A stretch of 64,000 nt of DNA from Ricinus communis (lineage: Eukaryota > Streptophyta > Magnoliopsida > Malpighiales > Euphorbiaceae), in assembly GCF_019578655.1 (NCBI RefSeq), contig NC_063260.1:29660888-29724887 (forward strand), read 5' to 3'. Shown in pieces: positions 23,301-37,000 of this stretch. The notes under the pieces were generated by a model. It did no database searches. It saw only the letters and a list, made by a program, of their open reading frames with translations, and was not told the origin of the DNA. A program made the translations under genes and the position numbers. How positions within the stretch are numbered: the stretch's first letter is position 1; each line of letters begins with the position of its first letter.

Positions 23301-26300
23301 ATGAAGAGATTGAAGAGCTACTACATGCACATACGCCATCATCAATCAATGGAACGCAAATGGATCTTTCCATTAGCAATTGGTTCTTTAGTTTCATTAT
23401 TTCTTGTCTTGCTAACTAGTCTCTCTTCTTCCTCGTCTGATGGCACTCCCTTAATTCCTTTATACCGTTCTTTCTCTTCTTTCAGTTCAAGATTTGTCGA
23501 AACTAAACTCCACCCAATTCCCATCAACACTCTCCCACCTCCTCCGAGACTCGCCTACCTGATTTCTGGGTCTGCGGGTGATGGGAACATGTTGAAGCGC
23601 ACATTGCAAGCTCTTTACCATCCCAATAATCGATATGTTGTGCATTTAGATAGAGAATCTTCTGCTGAGGAGCGTTTGGATCTAAGTAATTATGTGCAAC
23701 AAGATCCTGTCTTTTTAAAGTTTGGTAATGTCAAAATGATCCAAAAAGCTAATCTCGTTACTTATAGAGGCCCTACTATGGTTGCTAATACTTTACACGC
23801 TGCTGCTATTTTGTTGAGAGATGGTGGTGATTGGGATTGGTTTATAAATTTAAGTGCTTCTGATTATCCACTTGTCACACAAGACGGTTAGTGAATTTTG
23901 AATTGCATTTTTAATGTTTATTGTGGTTGAATATTGGTCTTGTTTGATGGGTTTGTTTTTGTTTTTCTGTTGGATAGATCTATTGCACACATTTTCTTAT
24001 TTGCCAAGGGATCTTAATTTCATTGATCATACTAGTAACATTGGATGGAAAGAGTGAGTTATTGGACTTGATTAAATTAATGATCTTTTGTTGTATTGTG
24101 ATTTCTTCAAGTTAGGAGAGTTAATGGCTACCGCTGTTGTTGTAGGTTTCAGAGAGCGAAACCTATAATTGTTGATCCTGGGTTGTATATGACAAAGAAA
24201 GCTGACGTTTTTTGGGTTACACAGAGGAGGAGTGTGCCAACAGCATTTAAACTTTTTACAGGTGCAAATTTTAAATTATGCTTGATTGTCCACTCTTTCT
24301 GTTCATGAGCTGATTTTATTTCAATTGTTGTAGTATTTGAATACAAGTGCAATGTGATGGCCAATTATCTAAATTCGTTTTTGCTCAACTTAGAAATGCT
24401 TTTGTTGCTGGGGAAACAAATAATGGACCAAAAGGAAATAAAAGTTCTGTTATTTATTTGTTTTCTCAAATTCCGTTATTCATAATTTTTCTTAGTTTGT
24501 CTCTGATTTCCAAAAAGGGTAACCAATTTAACTTAGAAAATTAGTAGAATGGAGCTCAGTTTACATAGAGGATTCTTCTTTTCTGAGTTCATAAACCGGG
24601 ACTACGAAGATTCAAGGTTTTCTGTTTTGGTTACTGTCTTTTATTGTCAATGTCATAGGATGTTTATGATTAATTGCTCTCCATCTTAGATTTTCCTGTA
24701 TTACTGTGGTGCTTTCACCTTTAGGATCAATCTTATGCGGCTATGAAACTTGTATGAACTCTGTTTCCCTGCACTTGATTATTTGATTTTGTGGGTTACT
24801 GATGTGTTATGTCTTATTGAAAGTTGAATGGCATCATAATCCGCTTGAACTATATTCCTGAGTAAATTAACTTCTGTAACAAGTCAAATGGCATGATTTG
24901 GATTCAATTTAGTGCAAAAACACTTTGCATCTGGCAGTAAGTGTTTGCAAAGCTTCTTGCCAGATTGTTGGATGTTAAGTTTTGCTTCCCATCATAATCT
25001 CATTCTTATTAAAAACATTGCTGTATTTTTGTGAATATACCAGCTCTGATGACAGAAAGCACACATAAAATGAATGTTGTCAATATCTGGTTTTGACCAG
25101 CTCACACGCCTTTGCTTCTTGTTGGGTCAATGATGCTATAAATAACCTGCTGTTGTGCCATTGTGATAAACTGAGGGACTCAGAATTGTCTCATAAAGTC
25201 CCTTGTCATCTATATTAAGAGTCAGTGAACATATTTTGTATATACTTTGCAACTGACTCATACATACCTCTTCTTCCTAGCATCTCTCCATGCTAGTAAC
25301 TTAGCATGCACCTCTGTGTATGCTTGTCTGTCTGTTAGCTGTATTAATAATTTTATAGTATTAGTCGCTGACTTGCTGTTTTAATTTTGTTGAAACCATA
25401 TTATCAGAAGAAAGTCTAGGAAGAAAATGTTCTGGAAATAAGTTAAGTCCTCAAGTGCAGTCACAGATCCCAGTAAAAGTTTAGGCTTTTGATTAGATTT
25501 TTATTTGCTGAGGTGAAGAGGGCACGCAATTTGGGAAGCAATGATGAAATATTGGATCTTGGAATTTGGCACTAATTTAAGTTAGTCAATTCTTTTAGTG
25601 GATTAACAGAAGGGAAATTTGGTGGGGTGCTGTCAGCAACTTAACATACAGCATATTCAATCACAGTTTGGCTTGGTTAGAACTAGTTTAAGGACCTAAT
25701 CTATGACATGTTCAGATCACAGTGTGGCTTCATTGGAACTAATTTATAGTAATTTGATATTCTGATCTAGTTTCTTAGCTTCTAAGATTTTGTTGATACA
25801 GCTGCTTACGTGTCAACTGCAACTCAAGATTCATGGCGTCCTAGTATCCCAACTTTGCTGCTACGGTTAAGTGGGTAGTAAGGACAGCCATGTTATAAGT
25901 AAGGAATCTAAGGGAGTCATGCCATTCTTTTGTAATCAGTCCACCTGTCTGTGCTTCCAGTGGAAGCCAAGAGGTAAGAACATCCATTAAGGCATTGAGT
26001 GCTTTCTAAGAGTCTGTTCTAGGTTAGATAGGCTGAGATAGAACTAGGCTATGGAGGGGAACTTTTTTTCGGATTATTTTCAACAGACTATTAGGCCCCT
26101 TGTATTCCTTTCAAGTCCTTAACATGTTGCTTAGCGGTAATGGAGAACTTTACTACATGTTGCATATCATTATTCTCAGGTATACATGGCATGACTTATT
26201 AGAATGCCATTGCCATCTATAGTGCATTAATGAAATGATGTTTTAATTTGATCAAGCAGCAATTATTACTTTTTATCTTTTCCTCTCATGTTGAAAAGTC

Positions 26301-27285
26301 TAAAGGACTGAAAAGTTCATTTCCTCTTGATGCTGTAACCTGAATATCTTTGGGATACAGAAGAGGGTAACAATTATACAACCCTGTACAATAGATTCAT
26401 GATGCTTATTTGCTGGAAGATGGAAAGGACATGTGGACTTATGCACCACAAATTTGGGGGTTGTGACCTACTAAGTCCTATGCTTCTGCCAATGAAAAGC
26501 TTTCATTTAGATTTGGCCAAATTTCATTTTAGAGATGACCTTTAGTTGCTTGATCATTGAGTTTCACACCACATAACAGTCAATGATTTGGTTTTGATGC
26601 ATGCCAACATCACTCAAATCTTTTGCAGAGTTACTCTTGAAGAAATGTCATTGAGAGTTATTATGTTTTCAATTATGCCTCAATAGGTCAAGAAATGTTC
26701 TATTTTGCAGGGATTAAATGCCAATTTGAATGTTGGGTTTTGATAACGTAATTTATGTTCTCTATTGTAGGTTCTGCCTGGATGGCACTTTCTCGGCCTT
26801 TTGTTGATTACACCATATGGGGGTGGGACAATTTACCAAGAGTGGTACTTATGTATTACGCCAACTTCATATCTTCCCCAGAAGGGTATTTCCACACTGT
26901 CATTTGCAATGCACAAGAGTTTCGTAACACCACTGTGAATAGTGATCTTCATTTCATATCATGGGACAACCCTCCTAAGCAGCATCCACACCACCTCAAC
27001 ATTGCTGACATGCAGAGGATGATTGATAGTAATGCTCCTTTTGCAAGGAAGTTCCCTCGCAATGATCCAGTGCTGGACAAAATTGATTCTGAGCTTTTAT
27101 CTCGGGGTCCAAGCATGTTCACTCCTGGTGCTTGGTGCATCGGAAGCAGGGAAAATGGAAGTGATCCATGCTCTGTTATCGGTAATACCACTGTCCTTAG
27201 ACCAGGCCCTGGAGCAAAGAGGCTTGAGAATCTGATAAGCAATCTGTTATCTAGTGAAAATTTCCGACCAAAGCAGTGCAAGTAG
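23301..27285 (+). CDS. GT14 glycosyltransferase, GlcAT14-like (core-2/I-branching domain)
   Basis: Four exons: 23301-23886, 23978-24053, 24146-24261, 26771-27285, all GT-AG and in frame, giving 430 aa. A single type II signal anchor (WIFPLAIGSLVSLFLVLLTS, residues 21-40) puts the catalytic domain in the Golgi lumen. The Branch domain begins at about residue 83 (RLAYLISGSAGDGNMLKRTL) and shows YVVHLDRESS, WDWFINLSASDYPLVTQDD, NFIDHTSNIGWKE, IIVDPGLYMTKKADVFWVTQ, GSAWMALSRPFVDYTIWGWD and SPEGYFHTVICNAQEF. Plant members of this family add glucuronic acid to arabinogalactan-protein side chains, which is the best functional guess. Intron 3 is long (2,509 bp). No motif is broken. Confidence 0.93.
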
Positions 27286-29582
27286 CAACCATTAAGCAAG
27301 AAGGTAGTTTACATGCTCTTGGGTTAGTTTATGTCAGAAGTACAGAGACTGTGATCGCCTAATCTACATTCCCTCAGGTGGGAGGAAAAAGAGTGCTGAA
27401 ACTATATACGGGTCGCTGGCTACATGTAGTGTCATGGAGAAGACGGATTTTGTGCAAAGATATCAATTACAGGGCTGGCATTAATTTTCCACTGTAGTAT
27501 CATGGTGTAGATGACTGAACTCATCCTTGTGATTAGGTGACCCAAAATATTTTATCCTTTTCTTGTTCTTTTTATATTTTTTAGAAAGTCCGTCCATCAA
27601 ATCATTTAGCCTCAATATTGTGCGGAATTGATGGTGAGGTGGATGAACAATGGTAAACACCCAATGTTTAGAAAGAGAAGGAAAAAGAAAAAAAACAGGA
27701 AGTTCAAGTTTTACTGTACGATGGCTTGTATAGACAACTGCTTCTCTGGCACTATCAGACTCCGGTATGAGTGCTGAAAATCCAGAGAAAAAGAAATATC
27801 GTTTAGAGTTCATTTTGATGGTACAATCGCATAATTGTCATTCAATACTGTATGCCCGTCATGGAAATTCCTGGGTGCTAATGTTGTCAGGTTTTATTTT
27901 GATAATGAGTGTTCTTGACCATGGTTCCTGGAAACTTCTATAATCTTGCAACTCCACTACATTTCCACAGTATTGTGATTTCTGTTTTCCATGAAAAATG
28001 GGCTGATCAGGTATTTGCTTTAATGCTTTTTTGTGTAGTCAAAGCACCGACTTGATTCCAAATTGCTGAAGGGCGCAGGCGCTGCAAAAAGTATAGTGAT
28101 GAATTTTTTTAGTTGATAGACTGTCTTGTCTGTCTTGCGAAATTTGTAATTACAAGCTAATAAAGAAAAATACTTTGCATACAGATAGAGAGGGTAAAAG
28201 ACATCTCTTCCCTGACGGGGATTAAGGAATCTTGCAATTAGCAGTAATTGCCATCTGACCAAAAACAGAGTCCCTAATTTATACCCCTTTCTAGTTTTTC
28301 CCCCTTTCAATAACTGTCTCACTAATTAATTACTGATTAACATTTCTAATTAAAAGAAAAAAAAAAGTCACATCCTAGATCATAAAGAGGAATTGATAGT
28401 AGTCTACATATGTCTGGCAGGTAGCCACTTGGACGGTAGAATCCTTCTGTCTCTTTATCTGATTCAAGTGTTTAAATTAACTTAATCACAACCTTAAACG
28501 CCAACCTTATGTGTATTTGTTTATTAGAAAATAGCTGTAATAAAAAAAATAGGTGATTAAATTATATGTATATATAGTACTAAACAAATTTAAATCTTTT
28601 AGAGAGGCTTAATCATCTCGATATCACATCAATTTACTATTAATTAACTTCCATATATGATTTCATAATTTGTTAATAGCATAAGTTGTCAACAGATAGT
28701 ACACAAATAATGATTAATTAACTTTAATCTAAAACATAATAATAAAAATAAAAATAAAAAAACATTTTCAGAAACTCTTGTATATATATAAATCTCATCC
28801 ATTTGACATCACGTGGATGATGAAATGAAACGTAATACAAGTTGATGAATTAAGTCTTAGCCATCAATTCCAATATCTTCTTTGACAGCCAACCATATCT
28901 TCAAGCTGGATTGATCAAATTCAAAAATATATATCTGAAGACGGATAATCTAGCTTGACAAAGTCAAGAAATCAATCTATATATAATATATATCAGTAGA
29001 TAAACTATTGGTGCAAAACCAGTAATAAAATAAATAAGTTTTACCTATTGAAGCAACTATACATACCTTCAAAGAAACAATCAGAAATACAAGTAAACTA
29101 TGTTTAACATAAAATAAAGCATTTGCAACTGGGAGGAGATAATGATGCAGGCAAGCAGCTACAAAGGAACTAATAGAAATTAGAGACTATAAGATTTAAT
29201 TTGAAAGAGTATAGTTTGATTAAGGCTAATTCTTACCTTCACTGTACATTGCAATAATAAATAAGAGCTGTAACAAAGAAATGAAAAACAAATGTCATAT
29301 TGTATTTTCCAATAACAAAGCAGATCATTAAAATAACAATAGCAGAAAGCACGGATAGAGAGAAAACAATTTTCCAAGAAGATGGTATATGTGTACACAT
29401 TTTACAAGAAGAAGATCATACAAAGGCCGGGAGCAAGTAGAAGAAGAAGAAGAAATTGATGTTCTTCTGATCAGCAACCAAAGAGAGACTAGCTACTTAC
29501 ATTGCATACAGCCAAAGGAAACAAAAAGCATAAAGTTGGAACTCCAGTAAAATATTTCTTGAGAAGAGAGAAGTTACAGGTG
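27286..29582. other. intergenic after the GT14 gene
   Basis: The first few hundred bases are the GT14 3' UTR. Short ORFs at 27481-27813 and 28020-28322 (minus) have no family signature. The rest is AT-rich and, since the microRNA loci read leftwards, may hold the 3' part of a primary transcript from the hairpin at 29583. Confidence 0.4.
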
Positions 29583-29662
29583 TGTCTTGTCATAGGATGA
29601 TGGCACTTGCGGCATCTTTTCTACACAGAGGCCGGAGGTGCCACCGCTCCTGCGACAGGACT
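29583..29662 (-). ncRNA. MIR3627: microRNA precursor, miR3627/miR4376-like (copy A)
   Basis: An 80-nt fold-back. On the minus strand the 5' arm carries the candidate guide at 29637-29658, containing TGTCGCAGGAGCGGTGGCAC. The 3' arm reads GTGCCATCATCCTATGACAA, and about 24 of 28 positions pair, counting G:U. Grape miR3627-5p, from memory, begins TTGTCGCAGGAGAGATGG, so the first half is conserved. I call the minus strand because its 5' arm keeps the family core in all copies while the other arm drifts (TGTCATAGGA here), as guide and passenger strands do. In other plants this family targets transcripts of autoinhibited Ca2+-ATPases (ACA10-type). No small-RNA data were available. Confidence 0.65.
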
Positions 29663-30866
29663 CCCCCAACCCCTCATATATGTATATATATATATTATGT
29701 TACATCTCTCCTTCTTCATGGCTGATATTATATACTTGTACGTGAATACATATATATATATAGAGAGAGAGAAAAGGTAGAGAAATTAATGTAGGTGCAT
29801 GCATGGCCTTTCGCATAAAGAGAACAATTCTATGGAAAGCTCAAGAATTGAAAAGTCTTGATGAGCGACAAGTCGAAAACATATTCTATGTAATATATCC
29901 TTGTCAATATACAATCCAGTCTTGCCTCTGGTGAGTTCACATATTTATATAATATGAAAAGTCTTTACTTGCGGAAGCATTTTTTCTCTGACCAGCTATT
30001 GCAAGTTGTTCATTTGACTTGAGTCTTCCAACTTAAGTTGAGGCCACTAGGGTTAACTTCATCTTCTTGTATATGATTCCAGTGGTCCCTTTCAATTATT
30101 AGCCAAGTTTTGACTTATATATATCTATTTCATTTTCAAACCCTCATAATTTGTTTTCTATGTTATTCTGAGTGTCTTTTTGTTAAAGAAATTTATTATT
30201 TATTCTCTCAAAAACGATACTATGTGGAAGGATTAAAAGTTAGCCATCAAACTAGAACTTGAGCTGCAAAAAGCTGATTGCAGGGAATGGTCCTACCTGC
30301 AAAGTACTGCCCAGAGTTATCATTTAGGGACCAGTTTAATATCATCATGGTGGCTAATTCCATTTGCAATAAAAGTCTACAAAGAAAGGTTAGGTCATAA
30401 TTAAATTAAAGAAAGTAAAAGAAAAATCAATAAATTGGAATATGTGGGATTATTTTTGTAAATGTGCTGTGATATTATATATATATATATATATATACAC
30501 ACACTAGAATATGTTGAATTCTAAGGCATGGTGACTAATTGTAGAAACTGGACTTCATGACCTAAATCAAGACATGGATTTGGGAAATAATCAAGAGCGG
30601 ACGATAGCTCCTACTAACCCTTCTTCGCATTCGTTAAAGTTTCTTTTTCTTTGTTTTCTTTTCTTTGTTGCCTTTGTCATCTTCATCTTTTTCTAGTCCC
30701 ATCCCCTAAATATAATGAATCGCTGGTCAAAATAAACCTCAATTATTAGTTTCTTTTTATTTATTTATTTGTTATCTAATGTTATTTATGCAGTAAACGA
30801 AATCTTATTTAATACATTAATTTAACTAATATCAAATTAAGTATAGAAAACTTCAGCTAAGATTGT

Positions 30867-30915
<49 letters not shown>

Positions 30916-33900
30916 AAATGAAACGTATCGTAATCCATTCAAATCATTGATATAATTTTCAAAGATAAAATTGAAATGGTTTTCTGTCAAATTTACATGT
31001 CTAGATCCGCTACTAGAAAAATGGTAAATAAAAATGGAAAGTTGCATGAAATCGATCTTTATATGAATTACCTGTTAATGAAATACCTTCTTTTCCAAGC
31101 CAATTTATAATTATCCATTCTTAATATAGGAAAATTAATTAAGTGACTGAGGCTTGTGTTCCAAACTAATATGAAAGAATAGCTAAAGTAAAAGAGTTAG
31201 AAGTTGCATAGTGATTTGTGAAAATTCTATAATAAGCAACCGGCTTATCTTAATATCAAACAAAATTCCAGGATTATCAACTTCAGGATTCTCATACATA
31301 CATAATGTTATGCACTGTTATGCCAATAAAATAGAATTAGCAATTTGAGATTAAGCAAGAATTAGCAATAGAAAATTTCAAGTATTTCTATCTGGAAATC
31401 CAGATCATCATCCTAGCTTTACGAGGATTGTCTGTGTTGATATTTCCATTAGGAAGACCATCGATTTTCAAGGATGAGGGGAACTAATTAGAAAAAGAAC
31501 TTCTAACTACCTTCTACTAGTCAAGAAACATTACATCAATCAGCTGGAAGCATAAATAAAGTTCCAATCCACCCCAACAAATTATGTTAAAATATATTAA
31601 TAAGCTTACACATATGATCATCCGTCACCTGATTTTTCGTGAGAACAAATATCATCAGAGATTTGGTTTCATATATACCATATATATGCTTGTATCTACA
31701 TGGGGTTTCAACAAGAAACAGGCATAAGGATTGAGCTTAGAAGTCTAAGTTCATCTTTCTAAATCTACTGAATTGCTCTCAAATAATTCAAATACTTTTG
31801 TAGAGAATAATCTTAATTTGAGAAATATATATCCACTGTCGAGAAGACAATGGAAAAAAAAAGAAGAAGAATATTATGAATTAAATGCTTTTACAACCTG
31901 ATTTTGAGTGGTAATGGGATTAGAGAATAGTTGTATATGGATTGTTCGATATGCAAGAGAACTAATTCTCTTACCAATATGCATAATGTATCTTTGCTCT
32001 GTCTTTTAAGGTGAATGTTAACCATGCAATAAGCCAAGATAGATTGTTAATTAGTTGCCATCTCAGGTCCTGGCGATCGGAAAAGAATAAAGCTGTGTTG
32101 GTTTAGAAACGTGATCCTATTATAGATATTCCTTTGTAGCTGATGATGCTGCTTTTGCAGCTTTGCTTTCTTAATAAATTTGTTTTCCCTTCGAAAAAAA
32201 AAAAAAACTAGAACTCGTGGAGTTTGAATTAATATGATTGCTTTTTGTTTATAAGTGTTTAAAGTTCAAAAAAATAATTATTATTTGATTGAAAATTTAG
32301 AAATTGCATACTATTTTAAAATATGGTGGCCCACTAAATTTAAACTATATATGTATAAGTATTCTTATTCAACTTTTGATTCCCATTTCATTATTATGTC
32401 CACATTGAATTTGGATAGAAATTCATATTACTTAATACCTATACAGCTTGAAAATAAAAAATTAACCAACACAATCATAAGTTGTTCGGGAAAACAAGAA
32501 TAAATTATGTTGAAAACATTAAGAAACACAATCATAAATTTTGTGAAGACATTCAGTCAAAAAGGTCATGCAATATGAATATCATTTATGAACATTATGA
32601 AGATTTCATTGGCTAAGAATTTACCTTTAGTTACAGGGTGCATAATCATACATATGTGCTGCTTTAATCCAAGCTTAATAATTAAATGAATAAAAACCAT
32701 CCAAATATTAATAATAAGGGATCTCAAAAGCAAAAATAAAATGTAGTAAAGTACACATTCAACAAATTAACATAGAAATTATAAAAATAACTAAGTGCAA
32801 ATGCTATTAGGAAGGACTACTATTTGTCGTGACTGGATAATAATTTTTATTTATTTTAATATTAAAGAGTTACATGATGGAGAGGTTTAGCTGGTGTCAT
32901 CTCCTACAATGAGAATTTTCTTGGTATGTATAACTTCTTCACTCGTTGAAACAATTATTATTTTATTCTATCATAATAATAATAAAAAAGTATTTTAATT
33001 GTAAGGGCCCATTTCCTGATTTTCTAATAAAATTATATTATGATCTACAGGAGGAAAAGAAAAAGAAAAAGAAAATATCAAAACACCAATTAAATCAGGC
33101 TAGGATCATGTATAGGCACAAGAATTTTATTAATTAATATAGCTTTTAAGCAATATTAGAATTACTAACACAACAGCAATTAGCTGATATTGCCTAAAAT
33201 GACCGAAACCAGGTAAAAAAAGACAGACCCAAGAAAGATATGCACTGGATACTGTGATCAGATGTTGACGGGATCAAGCTCACAGCAGTAACTGCAGAAA
33301 GAAGCAAATGAGTGAGGGAAAGCTTGCAGCATTGCAAAATGCATTCAGAAGCAGCGCAAAGAGCTCAATTCAGAACCTGACAAGTGAAAAACCAGCAGCT
33401 CCTTAAATCTTCTCACGCCTTTATAATCTGCCACATTAGGAACCATGCGCCATTCCTACCCAGACGTCCCTACTTTGATTTTAAAAAGAAACAGAATCAC
33501 GCCCGTTCCATATTCTTTCCTTTTTGTTGGTTTGGTCGTAAGTATGTCAGAGACGGAAGGAACACTGATGCAATCAAGACGCCAAGTCCTAAACATAAAA
33601 AGAAACAAAACCAAAAAAAGAAGAAGAGAGAGTATAATTCCAAAAAGGAATTCCAGTAAAATTTCTGAAGAACATTCATATTAATTAAGAAATACTACTA
33701 CGTTCAATAGATTAAACACCTCTGCAAGCTTATAACTGAAACATAACATACCCTTTCTGTGGAACTCCTTAGCCTGCAGTTTATATAAAGACCTGAAAAG
33801 AAATCCCTAGACGTATACAGTTCAATATAATTCTATACTGATACCTCTATGCATCAAATGACCGTGTGCACGCATGCGGCCAGAGAGATGGTTTAAACTG

Positions 33901-33953
33901 CAATCAATCAGAAGTGGTTATCGATTAGAGTAGGATCTTTCTAGAGGACAAAG
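29663..33953. other. intergenic between microRNA copies A and B
   Basis: No protein gene. The 5' flank of copy A (minus strand) includes ATATGAGGGG. Microsatellites lie at 30476-30496 and 30869-30912. A somewhat GC-richer patch at 33200-33660 has only spurious ORFs. Confidence 0.45.
30869..30912. repeat. (AT)22 microsatellite
   Basis: Uninterrupted AT dinucleotide run of about 44 bp. A shorter (AT)n(AC)n compound repeat lies at 30476-30504. Confidence 0.9.
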
Positions 33954-34035
33954 GGAAGTTCTGTCGAGGAATGATGGTACCTATTGCTATTAATTTTGTA
34001 AACACCAGGTACCATCTTTCCTGCGACAGAACCCC
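33954..34035 (-). ncRNA. MIR3627: microRNA precursor, miR3627/miR4376-like (copy B)
   Basis: About 82-nt fold-back with a very regular stem. On the minus strand the 5' arm holds the candidate guide at 34008-34029 (TGTCGCAGGAAAGATGGTAC inside it). The 3' arm reads AGGTACCATCATTCCTCGAC, leaving about one bulge and one or two mismatches across the guide. The loop is about 24 nt and AT-rich. The guide differs from the recalled grape miR3627 mainly at the 5' base, position 12 and the 3' end (GTAC for GCGC). A weak TATA-like TTATAAAAG lies on the minus strand about 55-60 nt upstream. Same orientation as the other copies. Confidence 0.65.
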
Positions 34036-37000
34036 ACTTTACCCCTCTCTTCCACGCATTTTCAGCTCATCTTTTCAACAGCTTTTATAATAATCTCTTT
34101 GACAGCTAACAAGATTAAGGTAGTCTGTAGACGTTAAACGCCTATACATGCACAATCTTTCCTGAGAAAGAAGTACTCCCACGATACCCTAGCCATCTAC
34201 ATTTCTACTCATTTTCTAGTCACTAGATTAAGAGACACACTCTCTCTTTTAATATCTCTCTCTCCTGCATCTCATGCCCTAATTGCAGAGACTGACTCTT
34301 CTATATATAGAGAAAAAGAAGAAGTATTTTGTCCATTATTCAGTGAAAGAAAATAGAGAAAGATCAGGGAAATGACATGATCATGATTAACGGTGATGCA
34401 TAAGGAGACAATGCATCCATACAGTGGGGAGCTGGCCGGTCTTGAAATGTGCGGTCTTGTGTAGGGCCTAATACACTGAAACATTTGACCATATAATATT
34501 TTAGACAAAATTAAAAGGCTTCATTAAATACTACAAGATAATGTATAATCTTGTGCAGTTCATGCCTAGAAAGTTTTTTGACCTCTTCCAAGTTTGATAT
34601 TAGGAATCCAAAGGATGAGCATCGCCCATTTTGTTAACTGGCAAATTTCTTTTGATGTTTTTTTTTTTGGGGTTATAATTATTAGTATATGGGTCGAGGT
34701 TAAAATTGGCCAACATATATTCCTGGACCAAATCTCTCTGGAATATTTTTATTTTCTGGTCTGATGGGTTAGGCTGAAATTCAGATTCTCGACCATAAAG
34801 AAATAACTAGTCAAAGCACTGTAAGGATAATGACTTATTTTGTTTTTATCTTTAATGAAAGAAATGATGAATTGATACTTTAATGGAGCAGGAAATTTCT
34901 ACTTCAACTTATAAACTTTAATGCCTCATAAACCATTCATATTCTTAATTTTAATTAATCACCAAATAAGTCTCCTCGTCGTGGAGTGTCTTGCTGTGAA
35001 ACACAATGGTCGTCCACATTTCCTAATGTTTTCGGGAATTTGATTTTATAATGCCTATAATGGCAGTGGAAACTGCAAAATGAACCAGTTTTTTTTTTTT
35101 TACTATTTTTTCTTTGTTAAGGATTATTTTTTTTATGAGTGCTTATTAATTACTTAGTAGTTGATTTGGATTAAAAAATTATTTAATCGGGTTAATTATA
35201 GAAAAAAAACTGACTAAATAACACAAAAATAAAATAAGAAAAAAATTAATACTTTTTAAAGATGAAAAAAAAATAATGTCCCATTAATATTTTATTTGAA
35301 GAAGAGACCATTAGTAAGTAAGAAATAGAGAGAGTATTAGATTCCCATTTTTTACTAGAAAAAGCACCACAAACAGGCATAACCTAATAAATGGAAATCA
35401 AATTTATTATTATGACGTTAGAAAGAAAATAATTATGATCCATCGTCAGTTCATCACCACTGGTAAGTAATTGAAAAAAAAAAAAACACTTTTACTTGGA
35501 TAACTTAATTAAATTTGCTTCGTTGTCTTGTGGCTGCCGTACTATATAATTTTTGGTGATATTATATATAAACATAGGACCTAATAGCTAAATATGAATT
35601 GTCATGTGGAGAACTACCGATAAGCATAGTTGAAGGAGCACAAGGCAAAAATTAAGTGCCAATAAATTATATCCACAAGGCAAATTGTAGGGATTCGTGT
35701 CGCAGACGGATGTCTCTTGCTGAAACAATGTTGGCTACTCACACAATAATTAAGTTGCATCTTCATGTATATACTAGTACAGTCATGAGTTTGATAAGAT
35801 ACATTATTTATACCTAAACAATTACACTGTAAAGTTGCATCTTGGAAACAATGTCGGCTTGTTCGGGATGGTCGGTAGGGGACAGAACTTGATGACCCCA
35901 AAGTCTTGAATGATAACAACAATTATTCATGGCTGGAACCCAATGCTCTCTCTTCTCTTTATTTTATATGTATAAAAAAATGGGCAGGTATCAACGGAAA
36001 TTGCATGAGATTTGCTTGCATATATAATTAAGTTTTTGGAGTCGAGTTTTATGATCGATCTGTAGAAAAAAAGATGAAGAAAGCAATAAGCTGGAAGTTG
36101 CATGGCACTTTATTGGGGAGACTTTGTAATTATTAGCGAGCAGCTATTTTTGAATATTCCTACTTACATCCACTGTAATAGAATTTGTTTGCATTTTCCC
36201 AATGCTTTTCTCTTTTAGTCCAAATGATGTTCCGGAGTTGGGCACACTCGATTAAGTCTATATTTATTTTAAATTTAAAATATAAAATATGTTTAAATTT
36301 CTTATATTTTTTTTATTACAATTGTAATAGCTCTTTCCGAACTACTATATTTCGATATTTTGAATTTTATTTTTAAAATATCAAATATAATTCTATATCA
36401 ATAAGTAAATATAAAGCTAATCTAATTAGCAAACGTACCCATAGACAAATAAATGCTTCTTCTATACTAATAAAAAAATAAACAATTTCAAATCTCAATG
36501 AAGCTTTCAAGCCCTTATTCATCCTCACTTGGGTTCACCAAGATGTCTCCTTTCTACCATTTTGAAACTTTTCCATACATCATTTTCATTTCGTTCACAT
36601 TTTTTTTACTAAAATTTGATAAATAATTATAGTTGGAATCCATAGACAATTTTGATTTAAAATCTTGACCTATATATTTACACGTTCTAGATTGAGCCAT
36701 TTTTGACAAATATAAAACAAGAGCAACAAGCTGAAAATTCCACATCTCTTAGAAAATGCTATTCATAACTAATTAGTAGACAACTCCAAGTAGAATTCAA
36801 TCAATCATGGAAAATCTCTATACCGAAACCTCCATTAATTTTCCAAAATGAAGCGAAAAGGATTCAACTGTTCAGAGAAAAAGAAGAAGGAATAAATCCA
36901 GTATCAATTGACTAGCACAAGTGAATGATTCAAAGTCTTGTAAGATCTCTGAATCCTTGAGGCCTTCAAAGAGCAAAACAAACAATTATTATTTGGGAAA

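Noticed and set aside
33384..33684. Two overlapping plus-strand ORFs in the microRNA interval
   Set aside because: Basic, low-complexity products with no family features; they overlap each other in different frames.
35698..35714. A plus-strand TGTCGCAG followed by ACGGATG, reminiscent of the microRNA guide, inside the cluster
   Set aside because: Only eight bases match, it is on the other strand, and no fold-back partner is present nearby.
35614..35922. Minus-strand 102-codon ORF
   Set aside because: Its sequence is made of the two short direct repeats in this stretch; no domain and no splice or promoter support.
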